Shown in pieces: positions 7,155-15,283 of a DNA stretch of 63,698 bases (position 1 is the stretch's first letter; every line of letters begins with the position of its first letter). The DNA comes from Desulfallas thermosapovorans DSM 6562. GTDB lineage: Bacteria > Bacillota > Desulfotomaculia > Desulfotomaculales > Desulfallaceae. A program made the position numbers and the translations under genes. The stretch lies in contig NZ_VNHM01000016.1 in assembly GCF_008124625.1 (NCBI RefSeq), forward strand, positions 1-63,698, in the 5' to 3' direction. The notes below the pieces were generated by a model. The model worked only from the letters and a program-made list of their open reading frames with translations. It did not search any database and was not told the DNA's origin.

Positions 7155-8312
7155 ATGACTGATGCCAATGCGTTGGCCCAGGAAAGAACTCAGTTGTTTC
7201 ACGATTTGATAGACGGTAAGATCCCCAAAAGGGTGCCCATAGCAATGGGTTTTCCCATTGAATTTGCCATTAAATATGCGGGCAAAGATTTGACCGAAGC
7301 CCAGTGGGATACCTCTCACCTGGAAGAAACATTTGATAAAGTGTGTCAGGACTTCTACTCGGATTTACTTCCTGTAAACGCCTTCAGATTTCCTTCCTTC
7401 TATAAGCTGTTGGGGGCAAGGAACTTTGTTATGGGCTCCAGTGGTTTTTTGCAACACCCGGAAATTGAAGGTATGGCCCGGGAAGATTACGATGATTTTA
7501 TTGCCAACCCCTATGATTGCATAGTGGAGAAGATACTGCCCCGTATATATACTGAGCTTAATACTGATGCCAACACCCGGGCCATGACCATGGCCAAGGC
7601 TTTTAAGGCTTTCTTTGACGAAATGGGCAATGCCCAGGCGACCTACGGAAGGCTCATTGAAAAGTACGGTTACGGCAGAGTGAACTTTTTTGCCGGGTTT
7701 ACCGAGGCTCCCCTGGATTTTGTGGCTGACCAGCTGAGGGGCTTCAAAGGAATCTCCACTGATATCAGAAGGATGCCGGATAAAGTGGAGGCAGCCGCTG
7801 AGGCCGCCACCCCCATTATGATTAAAAAAGGTATACCGGCGATTCCGCCATCCAAATATAACGCTGTCTTTATACCGCTGCACATGGCACCTTTCATGCG
7901 CACGTCGGATTTTGAAAGGTTCTACTGGCCAACCTTTAAGAGATTGGTTGATGCACTGGCCGAAGCGGGTTACCCGTCAAACCTTTTTGTCGAGCAGGAC
8001 TGGATGCGTTATCTTGATTACTTGTATGAACTACCCGAGAACACCATCATGAGGTTTGAATACGGCGATCCCAAGCTGGTTAAGGAAAAGCTCGGTAAAA
8101 AACATATCATATCGGGTTTCTATCCCCTTTCATTGTTAAAAACCGGGACCAAACAGCAGTGCATTGATAAAGCCAAGGAACTTATTGATATACTGGCACC
8201 GGGCGGTAAATATTTCTTCGATTTTGATAAAGCTCCGGTTACGCTGGACAGTATTAACGTGGAAAACGCCCGGGCGGTGCTGGATTACGTGGCTAACAAT
8301 GCTAATTATTAG
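7155..8312 (+). CDS. UroD-family methyltransferase I (O-demethylase type)
   Basis: A 385-aa protein of the uroporphyrinogen decarboxylase fold shared by MtaA, CmuA and MtvB-type enzymes. Recognisable parts are the N-terminal IDGKIPKRVPIAMGFPIEFA and the C-terminal EKLGKKHIISGFYPLSLLKTG with LIDILAPGGKYFFDFDKAP, the barrel end characteristic of this family. By analogy with the Moorella MtvB and Acetobacterium O-demethylases, it would transfer a methyl group from a methoxylated or N-/S-methylated compound to the corrinoid protein. The actual substrate is not visible in the sequence. Starts at ATG 7155 with GGTG upstream; no truncation. Confidence 0.75.
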   Translation: MTDANALAQERTQLFHDLIDGKIPKRVPIAMGFPIEFAIKYAGKDLTEAQWDTSHLEETFDKVCQDFYSDLLPVNAFRFPSFYKLLGARNFVMGSSGFLQHPEIEGMAREDYDDFIANPYDCIVEKILPRIYTELNTDANTRAMTMAKAFKAFFDEMGNAQATYGRLIEKYGYGRVNFFAGFTEAPLDFVADQLRGFKGISTDIRRMPDKVEAAAEAATPIMIKKGIPAIPPSKYNAVFIPLHMAPFMRTSDFERFYWPTFKRLVDALAEAGYPSNLFVEQDWMRYLDYLYELPENTIMRFEYGDPKLVKEKLGKKHIISGFYPLSLLKTGTKQQCIDKAKELIDILAPGGKYFFDFDKAPVTLDSINVENARAVLDYVANNANY

Positions 8313-8323
8313 GGGGTATTGCA

Positions 8324-8479
8324 ATGAGTGTTAAACTGAATACCAAGTATTATAAAACCTGGGAAGAATACAAAGCCCAGCACCCGGAAATAGACGCCAA
8401 GCAAGCCGAGGCAATGGCGCCCAAAATGCAAAGCTACGAAGATATGATGTTTGAGTTTGTAATTTTTCTACTGCTGTAG
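8324..8479 (+). CDS. 51-aa protein of unknown function behind methyltransferase I
   Basis: An ATG at 8324, 11 bases after the methyltransferase stop and preceded by AGGGGGT, opens 51 codons ending TAG at 8477-8479. The product is charged at first (MSVKLNTKYYKTWEEYKAQ, with PEIDAKQAEAMAPKMQSYEDMM) and ends in a short hydrophobic tail (FEFVIFLLL). The strong ribosome binding site and tight coupling argue that it is translated. I do not recognise a family. It could be a small accessory or anchoring subunit of the methyltransferase. Confidence 0.6.
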   Translation: MSVKLNTKYYKTWEEYKAQHPEIDAKQAEAMAPKMQSYEDMMFEFVIFLLL

Positions 8480-8537
8480 TTCCGTCTGGTGGCACAACTA
8501 CCGGCCACCATACAACTGCGTTTTATAAAATAATCTC

Positions 8538-8608
8538 GTTAACCGCCGCCAAGACTTCCACCTCTACAGGCGGGAGCCTTGGCGGTGACAAACTCGAAAT
8601 AAGTGCGA
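8538..8608. repeat. Dispersed palindromic repeat, copy 2
   Basis: Begins GTTAACCG like copy 1 and ends AAACTCGAAAT. The outer arms here are CCGCCAAG and CTTGGCGG, different bases from copy 1 but still paired. The core is CTACAGGCGGGAG. Confidence 0.6.
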
Positions 8609-8624
8609 CTATGGTTTGGCAGCC

Positions 8625-8677
8625 GGGGGCCATACCTCCTTTTTGGAGTCATGGCTCCGGGTCGGAGGTATGTCCCC
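8625..8677 (+). other. Two-tiered intergenic hairpin upstream of the MFS gene
   Basis: GGGGG-C-CATACCTCC (8625-8639) pairs with GGAGGTATG-T-CCCC (8664-8677). Inside it, GGAG (8645-8648) pairs with CTCC (8655-8658) around TCATGG. There is no T-run after it, so it is not a plain terminator. It may be a processing or regulatory structure in the leader of the transporter gene. Confidence 0.45.
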
Positions 8678-8761
8678 AACGTATGGGTCAAAACCCCACC
8701 TGAACCAAGTTTTCTTTATTATCTATTAAATAAACAATAAATGGATAGGGTTGAATAAATT

Positions 8762-9994
8762 ATGACTGGTCACGCCAAGCAGTTGTTATCGCCATATCGC
8801 TGGGTAATTTTACTGATTATGTGGTCAACCATGTGTATAGCGCTTACTGCACAATTCCAGATTTCAGCGCTGGCCTATCAAATTATACCTGATTTTAATC
8901 TAACCCCCGGGCAGTATGGAATGGTGCTGACGGCTCCCATGCTGGCCGGTTTATTCTTCAGCTTTGCGGCAGGCGCCCTGGCGGACCGGTGGGGCGTCAA
9001 AAGAGTAGTTGCCGTTGGGTTTGTGTTCTCTATAGTGGGGACTTTTTTCCGCTTCTCGGCGGAAAATTTCCTTCAATTATTCATGCTTATGTTTTTAGCC
9101 GGTATTTGTCCTGGTTTTTTAAATGCCAACGCGCCAAAACTGCTGGGGGCATGGTTCTCCAAAGAGCAGATGGGCATGGCCATGGGTGTCTATTTCTCCG
9201 CCACCGGTGTGGGCATGGGGGTAGCCCTGGCCACCTCGGCCCTGTTTCCCAGTACCAAAAGCGCCTTTATTACCGCAGGGGTAGCCATGCTAATTATATG
9301 GTTACTGTGGCTTCTGTTTATTAAGGCCAAACCCGAAGGTGCTCCCGATTTGCCCGTTATGCCGGTGACTAAATACATCGGTGTGGCTGCCGGTAGTAAA
9401 AACGTATGGTTGGTGGGTGTGGCGTTAATGTTCCTTATGGGCTCGTCCATGGCCTTTACCGGATTTTTGCCCAATGCTTTACACAGCGAGCAGGGCATGA
9501 ACCCGGCTACGGCCGGGCTTGTGGCTTCCATCGTCACCTTTGGCACGGTTGTGGGCAGTATTCTGGGGCCGGTTATTTCCCAGCGGACGGGTAAATTAAG
9601 ACCCTTCCTGGCCCTGGTGGCAATTTTAGGGGCAGGTGCAGGAATTTCGGCGTGGCTGGTGCCCCAGGGGGCCGCTATGGCGGTGCTCTTTGCCACGCTC
9701 GGAGTTATGCTGGGCATGTGCGCGCCCATCCTGATGTCTTTCCCTATGCTGTTGCCCGAGATAGGCCCGGTTTATGCCGGGAGTGCCGGGGGGATTATTG
9801 GTACCCTCCAGGTGGTTGGCGGAGTTTGCATACCATCCTTTATCATTTCGCCGCTGGCAGGTCAAAACTACACGTTGTTCTTTGCCCTGGGCAGTTTATG
9901 CTTGTTACTGGTGAGTGTGGTGGTATTGCTGTTACCCGAGTTGGGTTCCGGTTCACGGGTGAAGGTTGGCACCGATTTGGCCAAAGCTATGTAA
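8762..9994 (+). CDS. MFS transporter, probably for the methylated substrate
   Basis: A 410-aa carrier with twelve hydrophobic segments. It has the MFS loop 2-3 motif GALADRWGVKRVVAVGF and a matching half in the C-terminal domain (GPVISQRTGKLRPF). It resembles CynX/NimT and oxalate-type organic anion porters more than drug pumps. The location between the two corrinoid operons suggests import of the methoxylated or methylated substrate, or export of the demethylated product; this is inference from context. The ribosome binding site is weak (AGGGTTGA). Confidence 0.75.
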   Translation: MTGHAKQLLSPYRWVILLIMWSTMCIALTAQFQISALAYQIIPDFNLTPGQYGMVLTAPMLAGLFFSFAAGALADRWGVKRVVAVGFVFSIVGTFFRFSAENFLQLFMLMFLAGICPGFLNANAPKLLGAWFSKEQMGMAMGVYFSATGVGMGVALATSALFPSTKSAFITAGVAMLIIWLLWLLFIKAKPEGAPDLPVMPVTKYIGVAAGSKNVWLVGVALMFLMGSSMAFTGFLPNALHSEQGMNPATAGLVASIVTFGTVVGSILGPVISQRTGKLRPFLALVAILGAGAGISAWLVPQGAAMAVLFATLGVMLGMCAPILMSFPMLLPEIGPVYAGSAGGIIGTLQVVGGVCIPSFIISPLAGQNYTLFFALGSLCLLLVSVVVLLLPELGSGSRVKVGTDLAKAM

Positions 9995-10018
9995 ATAAAG
10001 CCCTATCGAACATTTCAG

Positions 10019-10047
10019 TTGACAAAAGGAACCGCTAAATCTAATAT
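10019..10047 (+). promoter_or_regulatory. Promoter of the second methyltransferase operon
   Basis: TTGACA at 10019-10024, a 17-base spacer, and TAATAT at 10042-10047. The operator-like palindrome at 10054-10075 covers the expected transcription start. Confidence 0.75.
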
Positions 10048-10053
10048 ACACTT

Positions 10054-10075
10054 AAGTATATGCCTGTATATACTT
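10054..10075. promoter_or_regulatory. Putative GntR operator 3
   Basis: AAGTATAT and ATATACTT (10054-10061, 10068-10075) flank GCCTGT, and TGTATATAC (10065-10073) matches sites 1 and 2. It lies just downstream of the -10 of the operon that encodes the GntR regulator, consistent with autorepression. Confidence 0.55.
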
Positions 10076-10100
10076 CCTATCTGCGTGCGAGGATGGTTTT

Positions 10101-10793
10101 ATGAGCGATGTAATTATTGCTTGTCAAACGCTACGCGATGAATTGGATCTGGCCATGCGGCAAACCGGACTTTGGTATCCGGTGATCTGGGTGGAATCTG
10201 ACTATCATAACGATCCCAACCAGCTAAGGGCTAAACTGCAGCAGGAAATAGACGGACAAACCGGGGTACGAAACATATTATTTGCCTATGGCTGCTGCGG
10301 TTCGGGGTTGGTGGGTTTGAAGGCCACAAGTGCCAATTTAATTATTCCCAAGACGGAAGATTGTATCTCCATGGTACTAACCCGGCCCGGTGAAAACTTT
10401 ATACGTCCTAAAGCAACATATTTTCTGACCCGGGGATGGATGGAAGGCTCCAAAAGCATATTTGTGGAATACGAGCACGCTATAAAACGTTATGGCGAAG
10501 CAAGGACCCGCCGGCTATTTAATGTAATGCTCAAACACTACCGTTATTTCATGCTTATAGATACCGGTGCTTACCCTGTGGAGGGATGTTTAGACAAGGT
10601 ACGGGAACTGGCCCAAAACACCGGATTGCAAACGGTGGTGTCCAAAGGCGGTCTCTGGTTTTTGAAAAAGCTGCTCACGGGACCGCACGGGCAGGAGTTT
10701 AGCGTGGTTCCCAGGGGGGGTACGGTGGATATAAGCCACTTCGGTATGGCGCGGCATGTGCCGGCCCGGCAGGCCCTCCAGGGCAGTGTATAG
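10101..10793 (+). CDS. DUF1638-family protein
   Basis: A 230-aa cytosolic protein matching the DUF1638 pattern. It begins IIACQTLRDELDLAM, has a Cys-Gly cluster FAYGCCGSGLVGLKA and IIPKTEDCISMVL, then RGWMEGSKSIF. No function is established. It is the first gene of the operon with the second corrinoid protein, the place where the substrate methyltransferase usually sits. This makes it a candidate catalytic or substrate-handling partner; the conserved cysteines could bind a metal. Start at ATG 10101, with GCGAGGATGG upstream. Confidence 0.75.
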   Translation: MSDVIIACQTLRDELDLAMRQTGLWYPVIWVESDYHNDPNQLRAKLQQEIDGQTGVRNILFAYGCCGSGLVGLKATSANLIIPKTEDCISMVLTRPGENFIRPKATYFLTRGWMEGSKSIFVEYEHAIKRYGEARTRRLFNVMLKHYRYFMLIDTGAYPVEGCLDKVRELAQNTGLQTVVSKGGLWFLKKLLTGPHGQEFSVVPRGGTVDISHFGMARHVPARQALQGSV

Positions 10794-10854
10794 CACTTGG
10801 AGCGGTTATGCAGGGGTTAAATATAACGTTGGGGGTTCGAAAGGGGCGAGATAA

Positions 10855-11517
10855 ATGGAAAGCTCCGGCGGCAAAGAACAATTGTTAATTAAACTGGTGG
10901 AACAGCTGGATGAAGAAAGAGTACTTGCCCTGGCGGAAGAATTGTTGAATGGGGGCATGGATCCGTTATATTTGCTGGACCTGGTCAACGAAGGTATGAA
11001 CCGGGTGGGTAGACTTTACGAAAGCAAAGAATATTTTATTGCCGATTTAATCATGGCGGGACTTATTTTCAAGCAGGTACTGGAACTGGATCAAATGACC
11101 GCGCATTTCCACACCCGCCATCTCAACAAAACGGGTAAGGTTGTTTTGGGCACTGTCAAGGGCGATATCCACGATATAGGTAAGGACATTTTCAGAGGTA
11201 TGCTGGAAGCCAATGGCTTTGAGGTTATTGACCTGGGGGTGGATGTCCCCAAGGAATCCTTTGTCAAGAAAGTCGAAGAATACAAGCCGGATATCCTGGG
11301 GCTCAGCGGTGTGTTAACCGAAACTGTTGAAACAATGAAAGAAGTGGTGGCTAATTTTGAAGAGGCCGGCCTCAGGGACCGGGTCAAGATCATTGTGGGC
11401 GGCAACCATTTAAACCGGGAAACGTGCCTGTACATCGGTGCGGATAGCTTTGCCAGCGATGCCTCGCAGGGGATAAAGATTTGCCAGGCCTGGATGGGGG
11501 AATCAATGGATGGTTAG
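10855..11517 (+). CDS. Second corrinoid methyl carrier protein
   Basis: A 220-aa paralogue of the protein at 6357, with the same cap-plus-Rossmann plan and the motif GDIHDIGKDIFRGM, then LGVDVPKESFV, ILGLSGVLTETVETM and IIVGGNHLNRETCLYIGAD. The DxHxxG histidine is intact. It starts at ATG 10855 after GAAAGGGGCGAG. Its last 8 bases overlap the GntR gene, so both are co-translated. A separate carrier implies a separate methyl donor or partner from the first operon. Confidence 0.9.
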   Translation: MESSGGKEQLLIKLVEQLDEERVLALAEELLNGGMDPLYLLDLVNEGMNRVGRLYESKEYFIADLIMAGLIFKQVLELDQMTAHFHTRHLNKTGKVVLGTVKGDIHDIGKDIFRGMLEANGFEVIDLGVDVPKESFVKKVEEYKPDILGLSGVLTETVETMKEVVANFEEAGLRDRVKIIVGGNHLNRETCLYIGADSFASDASQGIKICQAWMGESMDG

Positions 11518-12208
11518 CCCGGTTTACTTGCGCATAGTGGAGGATATTAGAGAAAAAATCAGTAACGCAGTGTTAAAACCCGGTGATGCCATTCCCTCGG
11601 AAAAGGCTTTGGGTGAAGAGTACGGGGCCAGCCGGATGACAGTAAGAAAGGGTCTGGCTATTTTAGCCAACGAAGGGTATATTTATTCCATTCCAGGTAA
11701 GGGTAACTTTGTCCAAAAGCCGGAGCTTAACAAGTATTGCATTTGCTATGATGAAATGAACAACTCCATTAATAGTGTGGATAAAACCAAACTGCTGGAA
11801 GTAAGCATCATCATGCCCGATGATAAGCTGGCCGGGGAACTGCAGATTACCAGGAACAGAAATGTGATCTTGATTCGCAGGCTTTTTTATACCGACGGCA
11901 CTCCCGTGGCTTATGATATTAAATATTTGCTTTACCAAAAGGGGATGCCCATTGTAGAAAAAGAGATTGCCCACGCCACTTTTCCTGAAATGCTGTCCGG
12001 TAGTGTCCCCTTGTTGGCGCTGCGAAAAGAATTGACCATTTATGCTGCGGTGCCCGGTGAAGAAATTAAAAAATACTTGAATATTTACCATGAGCTGGCT
12101 CTGCTGGTGGTGGAGCAGAAACTTTACAACAGTGAAAACAAGCCCGTTGGCATGGGGATCACCTACTACCGGGGAGACTATATTAAATTGCAAGGAGCAA
12201 GCCAATAA
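11510..12208 (+). CDS. GntR-family regulator with UTRA ligand domain (HutC type)
   Basis: 232 aa. The N-terminal winged helix (about 6-70) reads LKPGDAIPSEKALGEEYGASRMTVRKGLAILANEGYIYS, abbreviated here from the canonical GntR pattern. The C-terminal UTRA domain (about 85-230) has VILIRRLFYTDGTPVAYDIKYL and ends PVGMGITYYRGDYIKL. HutC-type regulators sense a small pathway metabolite. Gene position inside the operon and three GTATATAC-type sites upstream suggest it controls the whole corrinoid cluster, including itself. Confidence 0.85.
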   Translation: MVSPVYLRIVEDIREKISNAVLKPGDAIPSEKALGEEYGASRMTVRKGLAILANEGYIYSIPGKGNFVQKPELNKYCICYDEMNNSINSVDKTKLLEVSIIMPDDKLAGELQITRNRNVILIRRLFYTDGTPVAYDIKYLLYQKGMPIVEKEIAHATFPEMLSGSVPLLALRKELTIYAAVPGEEIKKYLNIYHELALLVVEQKLYNSENKPVGMGITYYRGDYIKLQGASQ

Positions 12209-12283
12209 CTGTTACCAAGCTGCATCAAATACGGTGCAGTTTAGTTTTTAACCAGCAAGTAAGTAAAGAGCGGGTGATCAGAA

Positions 12284-14116
12284 TTGAATAGTTATCAAGT
12301 GATTTTTCTGCCCGGGGACCTGGTCGTGGAGGTACAGGCAGGCAGCACCATCAGGGAAGCAATGGATCTGGCGGGTATTGACTTTGACTTCCCCTGCGGC
12401 GGCCGGGGCAAGTGCGGTAAATGCCGGGTGCATGTGCCGGCGGGGACCGGTGACCCCACCGCCACCGAAAGTGAGCTTTTGCAGCCCCGGGAACTGGAAG
12501 CAGGTATCCGCCTGGCCTGTGAGGCCAGAGTGCACGGCCATATGACTGTGGAATTACCCAGGCAGCTGCAGCACAATATTTTAATGACTTCCGGGGAGAG
12601 GACATACCGGATTGAGCCACACTTGAAAAAAATTTTTGTCGAGATGGCCGAGCCGTCATTGGATGCCCAGCATTCTGATTGGCACCGCCTTAAAGACAGC
12701 CTGGCCGGCCGGGGCTACAACCCTGCCTGTTTGGAGATACCGGTTGCTTTACTGCGTCGTTTGCCGGATACAGCCCGCCGGGCCGGACATCGCCTTACTG
12801 CTGTAATGCACGGTTCCACAGTGGCGGGTCTTGAGGAGCATGATACCGTACCGGTTATGCTGGGCATGGCCTTTGACATCGGTACCACCACCATAGTGGG
12901 TTACCTGCTGGATTTGTATTCCGGTGAGGATCTCTGTGCGGTATCCACCTTAAACCCGCAAACCAGGTTCGGTGCTGATGTAATATCCCGGATCACCTTT
13001 GCCAACCGGGAGAAGGGCGGTCTTAACAGATTGCATACCGCTGTGGTGGAAGCCGTCAATAAACTGGTCGGGGAAGCGGTGAAAAAAGCGGGCGTTACCA
13101 GGGAGCAGGTCTATGGTGTTTCCATTGCGGCCAATACCTGCATGCACCATCTTTTCCTGGGTATCAACCCCGGCAATATTGCGGCGGCGCCCTATGTCGC
13201 AGCGGTCAGTGAACCCGTGGTGGCCGGCGCCGGTGAACTGGGTATTGATATTAACCCGGCGGGTAGAGTCTTCGTGCTGCCCAATATCGCGGGCTTTGTG
13301 GGGGCAGACACCACAGCGGTGCTGCTGGCCGCCGAGGTGGACCGGAGCGCGGATATCAAACTGGTTATAGATATCGGCACCAATGGTGAGATTGCCCTGG
13401 GTTCCGGGGAAAGGATGGTGGCCTGTTCCGCTGCGGCCGGGCCTGCCTTCGAAGGGGCTCAGATAAGCTGTGGTATGCGGGGGGCTGATGGGGCCATTGA
13501 CCACGTTAAATTTCAAGATGGACTGTCTTATTCAGTGATTGGCGGGGGAAAACCGCTGGGTATATGCGGGTCGGCCCTGCTGGATACGGTGGCCGGGCTG
13601 CTGGAGCTGGGTATGATTAATAAACGGGGCAAATTATTGCCCCCGGAGCAATTAACCGGCGAAGCGGCAGGTTTAAAAGATTGTTTTGTGGAGCATGGGG
13701 GCCAGCCCGCCTTTGTGCTGGCGGGCGCCGGTGAAACCGGCCATGGCAGAGCGGTTATGATTACCCAGAGTGACATTCGGGAACTGCAACTGGCCAAAGG
13801 AGCCATAGCGGCCGGTATCAGAGTATTGATGGAAGTACTGGGCGTAGAGCCGGGCGATATTAAGGAGGTGCTGCTGGCCGGGGCCTTCGGGAACTATTTA
13901 AACCCCCACAGTGCTTGTGTAATCGGGCTGATTCCACCTGAGCTGGAAAGCAAGATTACCATGATCGGCAATGCTGCCGGCACCGGGGCCAAGCTGGCGT
14001 TGCTTTCGTCCGGTGAATATCGCAGGGCCGCTGGTATAGCCGAATACGTTGAGTTTGTGGAACTGGGCAGTTACCCGCGATTTAACAGTATTTTCGCCCG
14101 GGGCACTTATTTTTAG
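12284..14116 (+). CDS. Reductive activator of corrinoid enzymes (RACE, 2Fe-2S/ASKHA protein)
   Basis: 610 aa. The N-terminal plant-type [2Fe-2S] ferredoxin domain has Cys38, Cys44, Cys47 and Cys79 (PCGGRGKCGKC, then RLACEA). A linker is followed by the ATPase-like core with AFDIGTTTIVGYLL and VIDIGTNGEIALGS, and GAFGNYLNP near the end. RACE proteins use ATP to push the electron that re-reduces accidentally oxidised Co(II) corrinoid to Co(I). The length is normal for the family. It starts at TTG 12284 with GGGTGAT upstream and presumably serves both corrinoid proteins. Confidence 0.88.
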   Translation: MNSYQVIFLPGDLVVEVQAGSTIREAMDLAGIDFDFPCGGRGKCGKCRVHVPAGTGDPTATESELLQPRELEAGIRLACEARVHGHMTVELPRQLQHNILMTSGERTYRIEPHLKKIFVEMAEPSLDAQHSDWHRLKDSLAGRGYNPACLEIPVALLRRLPDTARRAGHRLTAVMHGSTVAGLEEHDTVPVMLGMAFDIGTTTIVGYLLDLYSGEDLCAVSTLNPQTRFGADVISRITFANREKGGLNRLHTAVVEAVNKLVGEAVKKAGVTREQVYGVSIAANTCMHHLFLGINPGNIAAAPYVAAVSEPVVAGAGELGIDINPAGRVFVLPNIAGFVGADTTAVLLAAEVDRSADIKLVIDIGTNGEIALGSGERMVACSAAAGPAFEGAQISCGMRGADGAIDHVKFQDGLSYSVIGGGKPLGICGSALLDTVAGLLELGMINKRGKLLPPEQLTGEAAGLKDCFVEHGGQPAFVLAGAGETGHGRAVMITQSDIRELQLAKGAIAAGIRVLMEVLGVEPGDIKEVLLAGAFGNYLNPHSACVIGLIPPELESKITMIGNAAGTGAKLALLSSGEYRRAAGIAEYVEFVELGSYPRFNSIFARGTYF

Positions 14117-14147
14117 CAAGAAATTATAACAGCAGTAGTAAAATCAA

Positions 14148-14885
14148 GTGAAGAAAGAAGAGGGTGGCACTAAAGTAGTGACAGAATCAGTTATTTGGGA
14201 GTTAGGCTTGCCTGATGTGACGGTGGAAGACCTTTTTCAGGCCCAAGGGGCCGATTATCGTAAACGTCCTCCCCGTCCCGCCACAGTTTCTCTATATCGC
14301 CGGATGCTGGCGGAAGCAGCCTTGCTGGCACGTCCCGTTATCATCTGGCGGGAGGTGGGTATACTGGGAGCCGGGGAACGGGAACTCTTTTTGGAACAAG
14401 GACAGAAGTTAACCAGCAGCCTTTTGGTGGCCGTTGCGGGAAAGGCTGAGCGGTTAATCATTTTCGCTATGACATTGGGAAGCGCCCTGGACCAACGCGA
14501 GCATTTCTACAGCCAATCTGGAAAGACACTGGAGGCCTATGCCCTGGATGCGGCTGGAACGGCACTTATCGTTAAAAGCAGTTTGACGGCGCTGACAAAA
14601 ATAAAGGAGCACTACCGGGATACGGGTTTGAAAATTAGTTTTCCCATGGGTCCGGGCCATTCTTACTGGTCATCCCTGGCGGATATGCAATCCATATTTC
14701 AACTTCTGCCGGCGGAAAAAATCGGGCTTAGTCTAACTGAATCTAATTTAATGCTGCCTCGCAAATCCATGGCTATGGTGATGGGGGCCGGTAAAAACCT
14801 GCCCCGGTTTCAAGACAAGACCCATTGTGATTTCTGCAGCCTTAATAAGAAATGCCAGTTAAGTCATTTCGAACAAAGATGTTGA
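14148..14885 (+). CDS. Methionine synthase activation-domain-like protein
   Basis: 245 aa resembling the SAM-binding activation domain of cobalamin-dependent methionine synthase (MetH). Features are the IIFAMTLGSALDQREHFY helix and the FPMGPGHSYWSSLADMQ region. A C-terminal Cys cluster, CDFCSLNKKCQ, could hold an FeS cluster. Such free-standing domains occur with corrinoid methyltransferases and short MetH proteins and may help reactivate cobalamin. GTG 14148 lacks a ribosome binding site; GTG 14178 (VTESVIWELG) follows GAGGGTGG and may be the true start. It is the last gene before a terminator. Confidence 0.8.
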   Translation: MKKEEGGTKVVTESVIWELGLPDVTVEDLFQAQGADYRKRPPRPATVSLYRRMLAEAALLARPVIIWREVGILGAGERELFLEQGQKLTSSLLVAVAGKAERLIIFAMTLGSALDQREHFYSQSGKTLEAYALDAAGTALIVKSSLTALTKIKEHYRDTGLKISFPMGPGHSYWSSLADMQSIFQLLPAEKIGLSLTESNLMLPRKSMAMVMGAGKNLPRFQDKTHCDFCSLNKKCQLSHFEQRC

Positions 14886-14895
14886 CATAATGAAT

Positions 14896-14939
14896 CCCTC
14901 GCCTGGTTTTCGGTAAACAAACCGGGTGGGGGTTTTTTA
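14896..14939 (+). terminator. Terminator of the corrinoid cluster
   Basis: CCCTCGCCTGGTTT pairs with AAACCGGGTGGGGG around TCGGTAAAC and is followed by TTTTTTAT. Confidence 0.8.
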
Positions 14940-14940
14940 T

Positions 14941-15194
14941 TATGGAGCTTTTTACTTTGGTCAGACCCGATCCCCTGGTTGCTGATGATGGGCTATACTG
15001 TTAACTTTGCCTTTATGGTCCCCAGTGCCACCGGTACCATGGCCCTGCCCATTGCCCTGGAGGGTAAGGCAACATGGCGCCTGCCCGTTTACGGTCTGGC
15101 CGTGGTGATAGTATGCGCCATTGTGTCCTGGGGATTCTGGGGTTCAGTAATGCATTTCGACTGGCAGTACTGGCAAACGCTGCCGAAATTTTAA
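14941..15194 (+). pseudogene. C-terminal fragment of a membrane transporter
   Basis: A frame open from just after the terminator encodes about 85 residues ending at TAA 15192-15194. It contains LLMMGYTVNFAFMVPSATGT, MALPIALEG and a second hydrophobic helix (YGLAVVIVCAIVSWGFWGS). It looks like the last two membrane segments of an anion or dicarboxylate carrier. No start, no ribosome binding site and no N-terminal part are present, so I read it as a decayed remnant. Family not determined. Confidence 0.5.
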
Positions 15195-15245
15195 CTGAAA
15201 GTAATATCGTAATGTATCCATATAATATAATCATTGGTATCATTG

Positions 15246-15283
15246 CACCCGCCTTGTTTTTCGCAAACAGGCGGGTGTTTTGT
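15246..15283 (+). terminator. Terminator after the transporter fragment
   Basis: CACCCGCCTTGTTT pairs with AAACAGGCGGGTG, followed by TTTTGT. Confidence 0.75.

Noticed and set aside
6588-7319. 243-codon open frame on the minus strand
   Set aside because: It runs antisense through the corrinoid carrier gene and into the start of the methyltransferase, both with clear family motifs. It has no ribosome binding site and a codon pattern typical of a shadow frame.
9190-9729. 179-codon minus-strand frame in the MFS gene
   Set aside because: Low-complexity product antisense to conserved membrane segments; no start signal.
12950-13516. 188-codon minus-strand frame in the RACE gene
   Set aside because: Antisense to the ATPase core with both ASKHA motifs readable on the plus strand.
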